A model generated the notes under the pieces. That model did not search any database. It was not told the origin of the DNA and worked only from the letters and a program-made list of their open reading frames with translations. Position numbers and translations under genes: made by a program. A DNA stretch of 64,000 nucleotides from Pedobacter sp. HDW13 (GTDB taxonomy: Bacteria > Bacteroidota > Bacteroidia > Sphingobacteriales > Sphingobacteriaceae), in assembly GCF_011303555.1 (NCBI RefSeq), contig NZ_CP049868.1:1488001-1552000 (forward strand). The letters run 5' to 3'. Shown here one piece after another: positions 1 through 8,983 of the stretch. Each line of letters opens with the position of its first letter. Within the stretch, counting starts at the first letter, position 1.

Positions 1-612
1 AACGGAACCAGCTTAAGCTTTTATAACATGGAAGCTGTAGATACCTTACGGAATTTCAATCCAAAAACTTACGGCGAGGACATTAAAAAAATAAATGATA
101 ACACCTATATCACAACTAAGAGCGAAAGTGGCGACGGTTTTTTCCTGATCAGAAAAACAGGTAGTAAATATATTCTATTTGATCCAAAAACATTTTCTGA
201 GGCTCCTGCTTTAGATGAAATAAAAATGACCAGGAATTTCATTGTTTTCGAAAATACCAGAGGTGGATCAGCACGCGAAACTGTTTGGAGAACATCCAAT
301 TATGTGATCATTAATACACTTAATTCGAAATGTATTGAATTTGAAAGTGAGTACGAGCGGGAAACCTGGCACATGCCAGAACAAAGACCGCATGAAAGTG
401 ATGATAATTATTTTAAAAGAACAAACAAAAAAGCCAAAACCCGTGTAGAAAGCTGCAGATCGCAAATCAAATTCGATGGACTTTATTTAAGGGTTTCGAG
501 AACTTTTAAAAACAATTGCAGAGAATGTTTAGCGCCTGGAACCTATCGGCTGATAAATGAGAAATTCGTTAAATTAAAAAGTTCGCAACATAAAAAACAA
601 TTCAGGCCATGA
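1..612 (+). CDS. Hypothetical protein, 5' end probably outside the window
   Basis: The reading frame is open from the first base of the window. An ATG lies at 28, which would give 194 residues, but no signal peptide, promoter or ribosome site precedes it, so the true start may lie further left. The protein is polar and has beta-rich stretches (for example GDGFFLIRKTG and SKYILFDPKTF). It has a basic, cysteine-containing C-terminal third with cysteines in ESCRSQ and NNCREC. I recognise no family. The stop overlaps the next start by 4 bases (ATGA), so this gene and the two following ones are very likely one operon. Confidence 0.6.
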   Translation, partial: NGTSLSFYNMEAVDTLRNFNPKTYGEDIKKINDNTYITTKSESGDGFFLIRKTGSKYILFDPKTFSEAPALDEIKMTRNFIVFENTRGGSARETVWRTSNYVIINTLNSKCIEFESEYERETWHMPEQRPHESDDNYFKRTNKKAKTRVESCRSQIKFDGLYLRVSRTFKNNCRECLAPGTYRLINEKFVKLKSSQHKKQFRP

Positions 613-1175
613 AAAAAATCTCTTTTTTAATTGTGTTTCTAATTTTAAATGTTGTACAGCTATACGCACAATGCTTATGTGCAGATATTAAATTCCGTTT
701 ACTGCTACCTGATCTTCAATTCAAGAATGGCACTTCAAATTATTCCATCAAAACTTTGGTATCCCCTTCATTTATTCCGAATGGTGTAGAACAGAAATTG
801 AATAAAATACAATTTAAAAAGGATACACTTAATTTGCAATTTAGAACCAGTGGCGGCATAAAAGAACTAACTTTTGAAATTAAAAATAACAATACGGGCG
901 TAGATATGTTAATAACCGCTCTGAATATGCAATACGATATTCCTTATGTGATAGATTTAACCACCTTTTCTGCCGGACATTTTCTATTCGACTGGAAAGT
1001 AATAAACAAGTGCCAAAAAGAAAATCGTTCGAGTGAACTTATAGCCTGCGAAGGTTTAAAATTTTATCAAACAGGATTGGCAGAAACTAAACAGGTTCAA
1101 TTTCCTAACGGTTTTGTAAGTAGTAAAATCAAAGTATTCGATCTGTCTTATTTTAAAATAAAAGAAACTAAATGA
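609..1175 (+). CDS. Secreted hypothetical protein
   Basis: The protein has 188 residues. An N-terminal signal peptide (MKKISFLIVFLILNVVQLYAQ) ends in the AQ-C context common for Sec-exported Bacteroidota proteins. The mature part begins with CLCADIKF and looks beta-strand rich, and there is no further membrane segment. I recognise no named family. It overlaps the upstream gene by 4 bases and its own stop overlaps the next start by 4 bases, so translation is probably coupled across the three genes. Function is unknown. Export to the periplasm or cell surface is an inference from the signal peptide. Confidence 0.7.
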   Translation: MKKISFLIVFLILNVVQLYAQCLCADIKFRLLLPDLQFKNGTSNYSIKTLVSPSFIPNGVEQKLNKIQFKKDTLNLQFRTSGGIKELTFEIKNNNTGVDMLITALNMQYDIPYVIDLTTFSAGHFLFDWKVINKCQKENRSSELIACEGLKFYQTGLAETKQVQFPNGFVSSKIKVFDLSYFKIKETK

Positions 1176-1717
1176 TCAACTTCCTCAACATTTCCTATCT
1201 CCAATCCGGGAACGAAAAGCAACAGCAAGCTTATCAGGTTTTGACCGCACATCAGATACTCGAAAAACTAACGGCCTTCAGCCCTATTCTCACCGGCACC
1301 ATCCCGATAAACATCGATATAGAAAGCAGCGATTTGGATATTATATGCTATGTGCAGGATAAAGCAACATTCACTAAAATATTAACTGATCTCTTCCAAA
1401 ACGAAAAAGGCTTTATGATTACCGAAAACCCAAGCTTTCAATCCATCAAAGCCAATTTCTTTATTGAGGGTTTTGAATTCGAAATCTTCGGACAATCCAT
1501 ACCAACAACTCAGCAAAATGCTTACCGCCACATGCTGATAGAACACCAGATTTTGTTGGAAAAGGGCGAGACCTTCAGGCAGGAAATTATCAGCTTAAAA
1601 AAACAGGGCATTAAAACCGAACCTGCCTTTGCACAACTGCTCGGTATGACCGGAAATGCTTATCAGGAATTATTGAAATTAGCATTGAGTGGTGAAGGAT
1701 TTAATATTAAAACATAG
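1172..1717 (+). CDS. DUF4269 family protein
   Basis: The protein has 181 residues and no signal peptide, so it should be cytoplasmic. The N-terminal half holds a nucleotidyltransferase-like pattern: LTGTIPINIDIESSDLDI, with acidic residues in IDIESSDLD, followed by a strand/helix region and FEFEIFG. This is the DUF4269 pattern, a family of small proteins resembling minimal nucleotidyltransferases. The C-terminal half is helical, with AFAQLLGMTGNAYQ close to the end. It is the last gene of a three-gene overlapping cluster. A REP-like palindrome starts one base after its stop codon. The substrate is unknown. Confidence 0.75.
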   Translation: MINFLNISYLQSGNEKQQQAYQVLTAHQILEKLTAFSPILTGTIPINIDIESSDLDIICYVQDKATFTKILTDLFQNEKGFMITENPSFQSIKANFFIEGFEFEIFGQSIPTTQQNAYRHMLIEHQILLEKGETFRQEIISLKKQGIKTEPAFAQLLGMTGNAYQELLKLALSGEGFNIKT

Positions 1718-1813
1718 TCCTCGTTTGCAACGAGGATTAACGAGCTTCGCATTTCTAATGCGATATCTTAAATAACAATCGCCATGCTCAGTCATCCTCG
1801 TTACAAACGAGGA
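1718..1813. repeat. REP-like paired palindromes
   Basis: Two 19-base palindromes, TCCTCGTTTGCAACGAGGA (1718-1736) and TCCTCGTTACAAACGAGGA (1795-1813), are near reverse complements of each other. They flank about 58 bases that contain a further small hairpin (GCATTtctAATGC). This is the layout of REP/BIME-type elements mobilised by REP-associated tyrosine transposases. No such transposase is in the window. Confidence 0.6.
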
Positions 1814-1870
1814 CGATAAAAGGATACGACCGCTCAATTAATTAGTCTAATACTTATTCCCTTAAAATCT

Positions 1871-1878
1871 TATATTTG
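1871..1878 (+). promoter_or_regulatory. Bacteroidota -7 element before the DUF1080 gene
   Basis: TATATTTG matches TAnnTTTG exactly and lies 24 bases before the ATG at 1903. Confidence 0.55.
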
Positions 1879-1902
1879 AAATAACCAAAACCAAATATAG
1901 CT

Positions 1903-2586
1903 ATGAAATTATACACCATCCTGCTTCTATTCGTTACTTTTAACTTATCTACATTTGCTCAAAAGAGCCTTTTTAACGGCAAAGATTTAAAAGGCTGGCA
2001 TGTAGATGTACCTGCAATGGATAAGAAACCAGACACCATTAATCCGTTTATTGTTCGCAGTGGTATGCTGGTAAGTTTAGGCACACCAGGTGGTCATTTA
2101 ATAACCGATAAAATTTATAAAAACTACCAATTAACCGTACAGTACCGTTTTGCCGGCAAACCTGGCAACTGTGGTGTTTTAGTACACGCCTCAACCCCAA
2201 GGGCATTATACGGCATGTTTCCAAAATCTTTAGAAGTACAAATGCAACATAAAGATGCCGGCGATTTCTGGTGCATTGAAGAAGACATTACTGTACCCGA
2301 TATGCTTGCCAGACGTGGGCCAAAAGAGAACTGGGGCGTAAACGGCGATAAACTGCGCCGCATTAAAAACCTAACCGATGGCAGCGAAAAACCACTTGGC
2401 GAATGGAATACCATGATTATCCAATGTTTAAATAACGAAGTTAAAGTTTGGGTAAATGGTGCCCTGGTAAATTATGGCACCAATTGTACCGCAAGCAGCG
2501 GGCAGATTGCCTTGCAGGCGGAAGGCAGTGAGGTAGAATTTAAACAACTGGATATTAAACCCATTAAGGAATTATCTAAATCTTAA
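1903..2586 (+). CDS. DUF1080 (3-keto-disaccharide hydrolase-like) secreted protein
   Basis: The protein has 227 residues, starting with a signal peptide of about 19 residues ending TFAQ. The mature part starts with the hallmark LFNGKDLKGW of DUF1080 proteins, a concanavalin-A-like jelly-roll fold. GNCGVLVHAS, LEVQMQ and GEWNTMIIQCLNNEVKVWVNG follow, the usual conserved positions of the family. Some members hydrolyse 3-keto-glycosides and others are carbohydrate-binding modules in larger proteins. The length fits a single-domain member. It has its own promoter at 1871 and no operon partner, since the next gene is on the other strand. The exact sugar substrate cannot be told from sequence. Confidence 0.88.
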   Translation: MKLYTILLLFVTFNLSTFAQKSLFNGKDLKGWHVDVPAMDKKPDTINPFIVRSGMLVSLGTPGGHLITDKIYKNYQLTVQYRFAGKPGNCGVLVHASTPRALYGMFPKSLEVQMQHKDAGDFWCIEEDITVPDMLARRGPKENWGVNGDKLRRIKNLTDGSEKPLGEWNTMIIQCLNNEVKVWVNGALVNYGTNCTASSGQIALQAEGSEVEFKQLDIKPIKELSKS

Positions 2587-2592
2587 ATAAAC

Positions 2593-2678
2593 CGTCATTT
2601 CGACCGTAGTGGAGAAATCTTTTTATTAAACCCTGAGAAAAGATCTCTCCATTCCGCTTTGCTCCAGTCGAGATGACG
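2593..2678. repeat. Imperfect inverted repeat
   Basis: CGTCATTTCGACCGTAGTGG at the left pairs imperfectly with the complement of a sequence ending TCGAGATGACG at the right. AGATCTC/GAAATCT-type arms lie inside. This palindromic intergenic repeat is common in Flavobacteria and Sphingobacteria. It lies between convergent genes and could also act as a transcription stop. Confidence 0.55.
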
Positions 2679-2696
2679 ACACAATGCAGATGCAAC

Positions 2697-3059
2697 TTAA
2701 TCTTTAAAACACAAACAGATCAGGTAACCTGCAAAATAAGCAAGCAGATCGTACACACTAAAAGACGTACCCATGAGCGTGCACATCAGCTTATTATTTT
2801 CCAAACCAAACCATGCAACATAATTTACCTTTTGGAGAAACTCAATAATAAAAGAAAAAATTAAGACACCTAAAGCCAGGTTCTTGTTATTGACTTTAAG
2901 GAAAATCCTAAGGAAGGCATAAATCAGGACAACAACCAGCACATCGCCACCAAACGGCCGTATGAAGGGATCGTTGAGATACTTGCCGATTAAAACCTCA
3001 ATTATAAAAATAGTGAGAGTAATAAAAAGGAATTTGGAGTTGAATGTTAATTTCATCAT
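2697..3059 (-). CDS. DUF2809 family membrane protein
   Basis: The protein has 120 residues from the ATG at 3059. The frame can be extended to a TTG at 3068, but ATG-ATG at 3059/3056 is the more likely start. Four hydrophobic segments cover most of the length: roughly residues 9-27, 38-55, 62-80 and 97-115. The short loops contain RPFGGDVLVV and SFSVYDLLAYFAGY, which fit DUF2809, a family of small inner-membrane proteins of unknown role. It lies downstream of the 2-oxoglutarate dehydrogenase genes on the same strand, but a hairpin at 3066-3112 separates them. Confidence 0.75.
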   Translation of the reverse strand: MMKLTFNSKFLFITLTIFIIEVLIGKYLNDPFIRPFGGDVLVVVLIYAFLRIFLKVNNKNLALGVLIFSFIIEFLQKVNYVAWFGLENNKLMCTLMGTSFSVYDLLAYFAGYLICLCFKD

Positions 3060-3065
3060 TAAATA

Positions 3066-3112
3066 CAAAAGAAGTCAAGTTTTATAGCACAATGACTATA
3101 AACTTGACTTCT
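3066..3112 (-). terminator. Terminator hairpin after odhB
   Basis: A 12-base perfect stem (GAAGTCAAGTTT at 3071-3082 with AAACTTGACTTC at 3100-3111) is followed on the minus strand by TTTTG. It sits just past the odhB stop codon. Confidence 0.6.
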
Positions 3113-3162
3113 CTATCAATAAAAGACCCTGAAATAAATTCAGGATGACGAATCCTCAAGAT

Positions 3163-4389
3163 TTAAACGCCTAGTAACAATCTAGCCGGATCTTCTAATA
3201 ATTGTTTCACACGAACGAGGAAACCTACAGACTCACGTCCGTCGATAATTCTGTGATCGTAAGATAAAGCAACGTACATCATCGGACGAATTACCACTTC
3301 ACCTTTTTCAGCAACCGGACGCTCAACAATGTTGTGCATACCTAAAATAGCCGATTGTGGCGCGTTAATAATCGGGGTCGACATCATTGAACCAAATACA
3401 CCACCGTTGGTGATAGTAAAGGTTCCGCCAGTCATTTCTTCGATGGTTAATTTGCTATCGCGTGCTTTTAAAGCCAGCTCTAATACCGATTTCTCAATCT
3501 GTGCCAAAGTCATGCTCTCTGCATTACGGATAACCGGAACTACTAAACCTTTTGGAGCAGATACGGCAATTGAAATATCGGCAAAATCATTGTAAACCAA
3601 TTCTTCGCCTTCAATACGACCATTTACAGCAGGGAAATCTTTTAAAGCTTCGGTTACAGCCTTAGTAAAAAAGCTCATAAAACCTAAACCAACACCAAAT
3701 TTCTCTTTAAACTGATCTTTATATTTTCCGCGTAAATCCATAATTGGTTTCATGTTAACCTCGTTAAAGGTGGTTAACATTGCGGTTTCATTTTTAACAG
3801 CAACCAAACGTTTTGCAACTGTTCTACGCAACGGCGACATTTTTTCGCGACGCTCGCCACGGCCACCAGCAGGTGCTGCAGCAGCAACAGGAGCGCTGGC
3901 TTTAGGAGCTTCGGCTTTTTTACCAGCTTCTGCTTTAACAGCATCATCTTTAGTAATACGACCATCAACACCAGTACCTTTTACAGCCGATGCATCGATG
4001 CCTTTTTCGGCAAGGATTTTACCAGCAGCAGGTGATGGAGTACCTGTAGCATAGCTTTCACCTGATTTTTCAGCAACAGGAGCTGCAGTTTTTTCTTCAG
4101 CAATAACCGCTTTCTCTTCCGCTTTTGGCGCATCAGCTTTGGCAGGAGCTGCACCACCGTCTTCAATTTTACAAACTACTGCACCAATGGCTAAAGTATC
4201 GCCTTCGGCTGCTATGGTTTTTAAAGTTCCAGCTTGTTCTGCAGTTAATTCGAATGTAGCCTTATCCGATTCTAATTCGGCTATCACTTCATCCATTTCA
4301 ACAACATCACCATCGTTTTTTATCCAACGTGATAAAACAACTTCTGTTATCGACTCACCTACAGGTGGAACTTTTATCTCTAAACTCAT
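3163..4389 (-). CDS. odhB: 2-oxoglutarate dehydrogenase E2 (dihydrolipoyl succinyltransferase)
   Basis: The protein has 408 residues and transfers succinyl groups to CoA in the 2-oxoglutarate dehydrogenase complex of the TCA cycle. Domains in order: a lipoyl domain (residues 2-76) with the lipoyl lysine K43 in [10 protein letters not shown]; an Ala/Glu/Lys-rich linker; a peripheral-subunit-binding domain (about 113-150, [15 protein letters not shown]...GRITKDD); a second Ala/Pro-rich linker; and the catalytic domain (about 180-408) ending with H379 and D383 in [10 protein letters not shown]. Only one lipoyl domain is present, as usual for SucB/OdhB. It lies 97 bases downstream of the E1 gene on the same strand, an operon order E1-E2. 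The lipoamide dehydrogenase gene is not nearby. Confidence 0.97.
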   Translation of the reverse strand: MSLEIKVPPVGESITEVVLSRWIKNDGDVVEMDEVIAELESDKATFELTAEQAGTLKTIAAEGDTLAIGAVVCKIEDGGAAPAKADAPKAEEKAVIAEEKTAAPVAEKSGESYATGTPSPAAGKILAEKGIDASAVKGTGVDGRITKDDAVKAEAGKKAEAPKASAPVAAAAPAGGRGERREKMSPLRRTVAKRLVAVKNETAMLTTFNEVNMKPIMDLRGKYKDQFKEKFGVGLGFMSFFTKAVTEALKDFPAVNGRIEGEELVYNDFADISIAVSAPKGLVVPVIRNAESMTLAQIEKSVLELALKARDSKLTIEEMTGGTFTITNGGVFGSMMSTPIINAPQSAILGMHNIVERPVAEKGEVVIRPMMYVALSYDHRIIDGRESVGFLVRVKQLLEDPARLLLGV

Positions 4390-4486
4390 AATATAAAATA
4401 TGTCTTTATTATCTTTCTAATGATCAAATTTCAATAATCAATTATCAAGACCTAACGCCATGCCCTAAACGCTTAGCGCAATGCCT

Positions 4487-7282
4487 TTAATCGATTTGAA
4501 CTAATTTTTTTGTTGCTTTTTTAGCAATATCTTTCACATCTTCTGTTACCGGAATTTCGAAAGCTTTAGCTAAAATATAAGCTTGCTGGTTGGCATGTTG
4601 TTTTGCAAAACCTGTAGCTGTACTGCTGCTCTCTCTTCTCGAAATTACATCAATACCTTTCAAGGCAGTTTTGTACAACTTGCGGAACAAGTATGGCCAT
4701 GCACCCATGTTTTCAGGTTCTTCCTGTACCCAGAAAACTTCTTTGGCATTTTTATATTTTTTCTGGATGGCTTCCATCTGATCAACCGGAGTAGGATACA
4801 ATTGCTCTACACGAACAAGTGCTACATGCTTCAATTTATCAGCTTGTTGTTTCTCCAGTAATTCGTAGTAAATTTTACCGCTACAGAAAACGATACGGTT
4901 TACATCTGCAACTTTAGCGTTTACATCGTCAATTACCTCTTTAAAACCACCTTCGGTAAATTCTTCTAATTTAGAAACACAGGCCGGATGGCGCAATAAA
5001 CTTTTTGGCGTAAATACAACCAAAGGTTTACGGAAATCGCGTTTAAACTGGCGACGTAAAACGTGGAAGAAGTTAGCCGGAGTAGAACAGTTTACAACCT
5101 GCATGTTATAATCTGCACAAAGCTCCATAAAACGCTCAATACGTGCTGATGAGTGCTCTGGTCCCTGACCTTCGTAACCGTGAGGCAATAACATTACCAA
5201 ACCGTTTTCACGTTGCCATTTGGTTTCGGCACTTGCGATATACTGATCGACAACAATTTGCGCACCGTTAAAGAAATCGCCAAATTGTGCTTCCCAGATG
5301 GTTAAAGCATTCGGGTTAGCCATGGCATAACCATATTCGAAACCTAAAACACCATATTCTGATAAGTGCGAGTTGTAAATATCAAATGCAGCCTGCTGAT
5401 CTGAAATGTTAGCCAATGGTACATATTCTTCCTCGCTGTCTTCTAAGGTTAAAACCGCATGACGGTGAGAGAAAGTACCACGTTCTACATCCTGACCACT
5501 TAAACGAACACGTTTGCCTTCTGACAACAAAGTACCATAAGCCAGTTGCTCGCCCATTGCCCAATCGAAAACATGTGTTTCGTTAACCATTTTGGTACGC
5601 TCAACAAATAGTTTTTCGATTTTTTTGAAGAACTTTTTATTTGATGGTAAAGTGGTAATGCGTTTACCAATTTCAAGTAAAGTTGTTTTTTTAACAGCAG
5701 TAACCGGAGAAACTTCGAAATCTTTAGGCGTAGCCATACGTAAATCTGCCCATGCACCACCAAATTTAACTTCGGTGTTGGCGGCAACAAATGCCTTGGC
5801 TTCATTTAAACGTTCCTGCAAAATACCACGGAAATCTTTTTCCATTTCTTTTGCCAAACCTGCCTCCAGCGAGCCTTCTTTAGTTAACTGCTCAATATAA
5901 ATTTCCCTTGGGTTAGGGTGTTTTTCAATTGTTTTGTACAATAAAGGCTGAGTGAATTTAGGCTCATCAGACTCATTGTGACCGAAACGACGGTAGCAAA
6001 GAATATCAATGAAAACGTCGTTTTTATATTTCTGACGGTATTCCATTGCCAGGTTAATGGCATAAACCAAAGCCTCAGGATCATCGCCGTTTACGTGAAA
6101 AACAGGCGATAAAGTTACCTTGGCAATATCAGTACAGTAAGTACTGGTACGTGCATCTTTATAGTTAGTGGTAAAACCAATCTGGTTGTTAATTACCAGG
6201 TGAATGGTGCCACCGGTTTTATAACCTTCCAAACCAGCCATCTGGATTACTTCGTAAACAATACCTTGTCCGGCTACTGATGCATCACCATGAATCAAAA
6301 TCGGCGCTAAACGACTATTGTCGCCACCGTATTTAAAATCGATTTTAGAACGGCTCATACCTTCTACCACCCCATCAACAGTTTCTAAGTGCGATGGATT
6401 TGGGCATAAACTTAAGTGAACGCTTTTACCAGCATTGGTAGTTACATCGGTAGAATAACCTAAGTGGTATTTTACGTCGCCACCAAATGGGGTATCAGGG
6501 TTGTAGCTTTTACCTTCAAACTCGGCGAAAATATCTTTATAGGTTTTTTGCATGATATTGGCCAACACGTTTAAACGACCGCGGTGAGCCATACCAATTA
6601 CAAACTCTTCAATACCCAATTCTGCACCTTTTTCGATTACCGAATCAAGTGCTGGGATTAAAGCTTCTGCTCCTTCTAATGAGAAACGTTTTTGTCCTAA
6701 AAATTTTGTACCCAGGAAATTTTCGAAACTTACCGCTTCGTTTAATTTACGCAGGATGCGTTTTTTCTCTTCGATAGAAAAATTAGGCGTATTGCGCACA
6801 CTTTCCATTTTTTGCTGAATCCAGTTCAACACTTCAGGAGTACGCAAAAATTTATATTCGGCACCAATAGAGTGCGTATATGTTTGTTTTAAAACAGCAA
6901 CAATATCCTTCAGTTTTGCTGCACCAATACCAAGTTCAACACCAGAGTTGAAAACGGTTTCCAAATCAGCATCAGATAAGCCGAAGTTAGAAAGTTCTAA
7001 AGTTGGTAAGTGTTTGCGTCTTTCGCGTACCGGGTTGGTATGCGTAAATAAGTGACCGCGGCTACGGTAGCCATCAATCAGGTTAAGTACATTAACCTCT
7101 TTTAAAAATTGTTCCGGAGTTTCTACTGTTACTGCGGTGGCTTCCGATCCTCTTCCAAAATCGAAACCTTCAAAAAACTTTTGCCAACCAAACTCAACTG
7201 ATTCAGGATCCTGCTGATACGACTGATATAAAGCATCTATATATTCGGCATTTGCGCCGTTAAGATAAGATAAACTACCCAT
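4487..7282 (-). CDS. sucA: 2-oxoglutarate dehydrogenase E1 (thiamine diphosphate dependent)
   Basis: The protein has 931 residues, the normal length for homodimeric E1o, which decarboxylates 2-oxoglutarate. The N-terminus (SYLNGANAEYIDALYQSYQ) is the short E2-binding helix typical of E1o. The thiamine-binding part includes GMAHRGRLNVLANI, GDASVAGQGIVYE and GHNESDEP. The second half holds GTFSHRHAV, EAQFGDFFNGAQIVVDQYI, LPHGYEGQGPEHSSAR and, close to the end, FWVQEEPENMGAWPYL. A TAATTTTG -7 element lies 25 bases upstream, so transcription starts here and continues into odhB. The ATG at 7282 begins directly with the conserved N-terminus. Confidence 0.97.
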   Translation of the reverse strand: MGSLSYLNGANAEYIDALYQSYQQDPESVEFGWQKFFEGFDFGRGSEATAVTVETPEQFLKEVNVLNLIDGYRSRGHLFTHTNPVRERRKHLPTLELSNFGLSDADLETVFNSGVELGIGAAKLKDIVAVLKQTYTHSIGAEYKFLRTPEVLNWIQQKMESVRNTPNFSIEEKKRILRKLNEAVSFENFLGTKFLGQKRFSLEGAEALIPALDSVIEKGAELGIEEFVIGMAHRGRLNVLANIMQKTYKDIFAEFEGKSYNPDTPFGGDVKYHLGYSTDVTTNAGKSVHLSLCPNPSHLETVDGVVEGMSRSKIDFKYGGDNSRLAPILIHGDASVAGQGIVYEVIQMAGLEGYKTGGTIHLVINNQIGFTTNYKDARTSTYCTDIAKVTLSPVFHVNGDDPEALVYAINLAMEYRQKYKNDVFIDILCYRRFGHNESDEPKFTQPLLYKTIEKHPNPREIYIEQLTKEGSLEAGLAKEMEKDFRGILQERLNEAKAFVAANTEVKFGGAWADLRMATPKDFEVSPVTAVKKTTLLEIGKRITTLPSNKKFFKKIEKLFVERTKMVNETHVFDWAMGEQLAYGTLLSEGKRVRLSGQDVERGTFSHRHAVLTLEDSEEEYVPLANISDQQAAFDIYNSHLSEYGVLGFEYGYAMANPNALTIWEAQFGDFFNGAQIVVDQYIASAETKWQRENGLVMLLPHGYEGQGPEHSSARIERFMELCADYNMQVVNCSTPANFFHVLRRQFKRDFRKPLVVFTPKSLLRHPACVSKLEEFTEGGFKEVIDDVNAKVADVNRIVFCSGKIYYELLEKQQADKLKHVALVRVEQLYPTPVDQMEAIQKKYKNAKEVFWVQEEPENMGAWPYLFRKLYKTALKGIDVISRRESSSTATGFAKQHANQQAYILAKAFEIPVTEDVKDIAKKATKKLVQID

Positions 7283-7307
7283 TATTAACTGTTTACTATA
7301 AGCATTA

Positions 7308-7315
7308 CAAAATTA
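7308..7315 (-). promoter_or_regulatory. -7 element for sucA-odhB
   Basis: On the minus strand TAATTTTG matches TAnnTTTG exactly, 25 bases before the sucA start codon. Confidence 0.6.
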
Positions 7316-7387
7316 GAATTTTACCTTACATTATCGGCAAAAAACTGCATTAAAAATCATATTGATGGAATTTAGAATTATTATTAT

Positions 7388-7454
7388 CAAACGATTGAAT
7401 TATTGAATGACTGAATTTAGAAATGATTGAATTACCGAACGATTAAATGAGTGA
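7388..7454. repeat. ATTGAAT micro-repeats
   Basis: Short degenerate units (CGATTGAATTATTGAATGA, TGATTGAATTACCGAACGAT) repeat about every 10-20 bases in the sucA upstream spacer. No open frame or stable hairpin is visible. The 7283-7540 spacer otherwise holds only the sucA promoter. Confidence 0.4.
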
Positions 7455-7540
7455 TTTTTTAAATTTACCATTAGATCAGATCTTTTACACTAAGTAAATC
7501 AACTATGCTATCATTCAAAACTCCATCCTTTATTCATTCC

Positions 7541-8814
7541 CTACGAAGCCCAGATGGTAGCATAGTTACCTTTCGGATCGAGGTTCTTAATGTTTTTATC
7601 GAGATCGAAAACACTTTTCGATTTTTGATCGTTACCAACCCCTGCCACATTGGCCCAATTACCCCAGTTACTGGCCGGATTGTAATCGATCAGTTTTTCT
7701 TCAAAATAAGCCGCTCCAAAAATCCAGCTCACCTCCAAATTATTAATCAGGTAAAGTGCGGCTGTTTGGCGGGCAATGTTCGAAATAAAACCTGTTTGGT
7801 TTAACTCCGTCATTACTGCATCAACTACCGCAAAGCCTGTTTGTCCACTACGCCATTTATTAAAATTCTCCTGTTCGTTTGATACATCGACCAAACCCTG
7901 GCTTCCAAATCCATCCGGATTAAAAAAGGTATTGCCATATTTCTTAAACATGAAACGGAAATAATCTCTCCACAACAATCCCAATAAAATATGGTTAAAC
8001 ATGGCTTTGGTATTAGGCACACCTTCCATTTTTTTAATTTCCCAGTACACCTTACGCGGCGATAAGCTGCCCATGGCCAGCCATGCCGATAATTTCGACG
8101 CTAAAATTAAATTCTTGGTAGTAGCAGCCTGTTGCATGGCTACAATAACCTTTTGTAAATGTACCAATCCCTCGGCCTCACCACCTGTAAACTCAAAATC
8201 AGCACGCTGGTCTTTTTCCTGCACCAAAAGGTTAAGTTCTGCAAGCGATGGCAAGGTACCCCAGTCAATTACTTCCGCTACATTAATGCGATCGGGCGCA
8301 GCAAAGCAAGGTTTAATAATCGAATCGCGTTCAATTTTCTTTTTAAACTGGTTAAACGCGTCGGGGATATCTTTAATCGGAAAAGGTAAATCTTCTTTAT
8401 TATATAAGGTATGGCCAATAAAATGTTTAAGGTTAATGCGCAGTTTCCACAAGGCATTTTCAACCAGGGTAGATACATGTGTTTCTTCACGCGCTACCTC
8501 ACGGTGGTGGTACACTTCGGTAATTTCGTATTCCTGCACCAGTTGCGGAATAATATCTTCGGGTTACCTGCAGCAATTAGTAAGTTGCCACCAATCTGTT
8601 TTAATGAATTGCGTAAGCCTAAAACGCTTTCTAAAATGAACTGCGCCCTAATGTTGCCGGTTTTCAGGGTACCATATTTTGTTTCTCCGAACAAGCGGTG
8701 ATCTAAAATATAAACAGGCAAAATCGAATCAGATTTAGCAATCGCTTCAACCAACATTTCATTATCATGTAAGCGAAGATCGTTTCTAAACCAGACTAAA
8801 ATTTTTTTGGACAT
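7541..8814 (-). pseudogene. DASH-type cryptochrome, frameshifted
   Basis: Two minus-strand frames make one cryptochrome/photolyase protein of about 424 residues once a single base is restored. The first (8814 to about 8561) carries the N-terminal alpha/beta domain starting KILVWFRNDLRLHDNEML. The second carries the rest, with the FAD-binding region (GSLSPRKVYWEI, WRDYFRFM) and the DASH-like C-terminus NWGNWANVAGVGND. At 8561-8563 the coding strand reads AACCCGAAGATATT. One more C would give Asn-Pro-Glu-Asp-Ile and join the frames. DASH proteins bind FAD and a folate antenna and repair pyrimidine dimers in single-stranded DNA or sense blue light. The C-tail is short after GNYATIW. An intact photolyase lies at 23020. 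This is either a real frameshift or a homopolymer sequencing error. Confidence 0.85.
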
Positions 8815-8962
8815 CTTTTATCGAAAAGGAGTATAAGAACGCGTTTACAAATTTATTTTATTTTTCCACTCCATCAAACCCTTAAACAATTCTTTACAAA
8901 CAGGTAACAAAAGGATCATCAGCCTTTTAATCTCGTTTTAATCTCTGTACAAAACCCTTTTG

Positions 8963-8970
8963 TATCTTTG
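8963..8970 (+). promoter_or_regulatory. -7 element before the TIGR01777 gene
   Basis: TATCTTTG matches TAnnTTTG exactly, 13 bases before the ATG at 8984. It overlaps the only upstream alternative start (8960), which is therefore excluded. Confidence 0.6.
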
Positions 8971-8983
8971 GTGTTTTAAACTC

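Noticed and set aside
2673..2864. Plus-strand frame of 63 codons
   Set aside because: It is antisense to the DUF2809 gene, and starts inside an inverted repeat.
8001..8639. A plus-strand open frame of 212 codons
   Set aside because: It is antisense to the DASH cryptochrome, whose frame is clearly the coding one. The translation has no family features.
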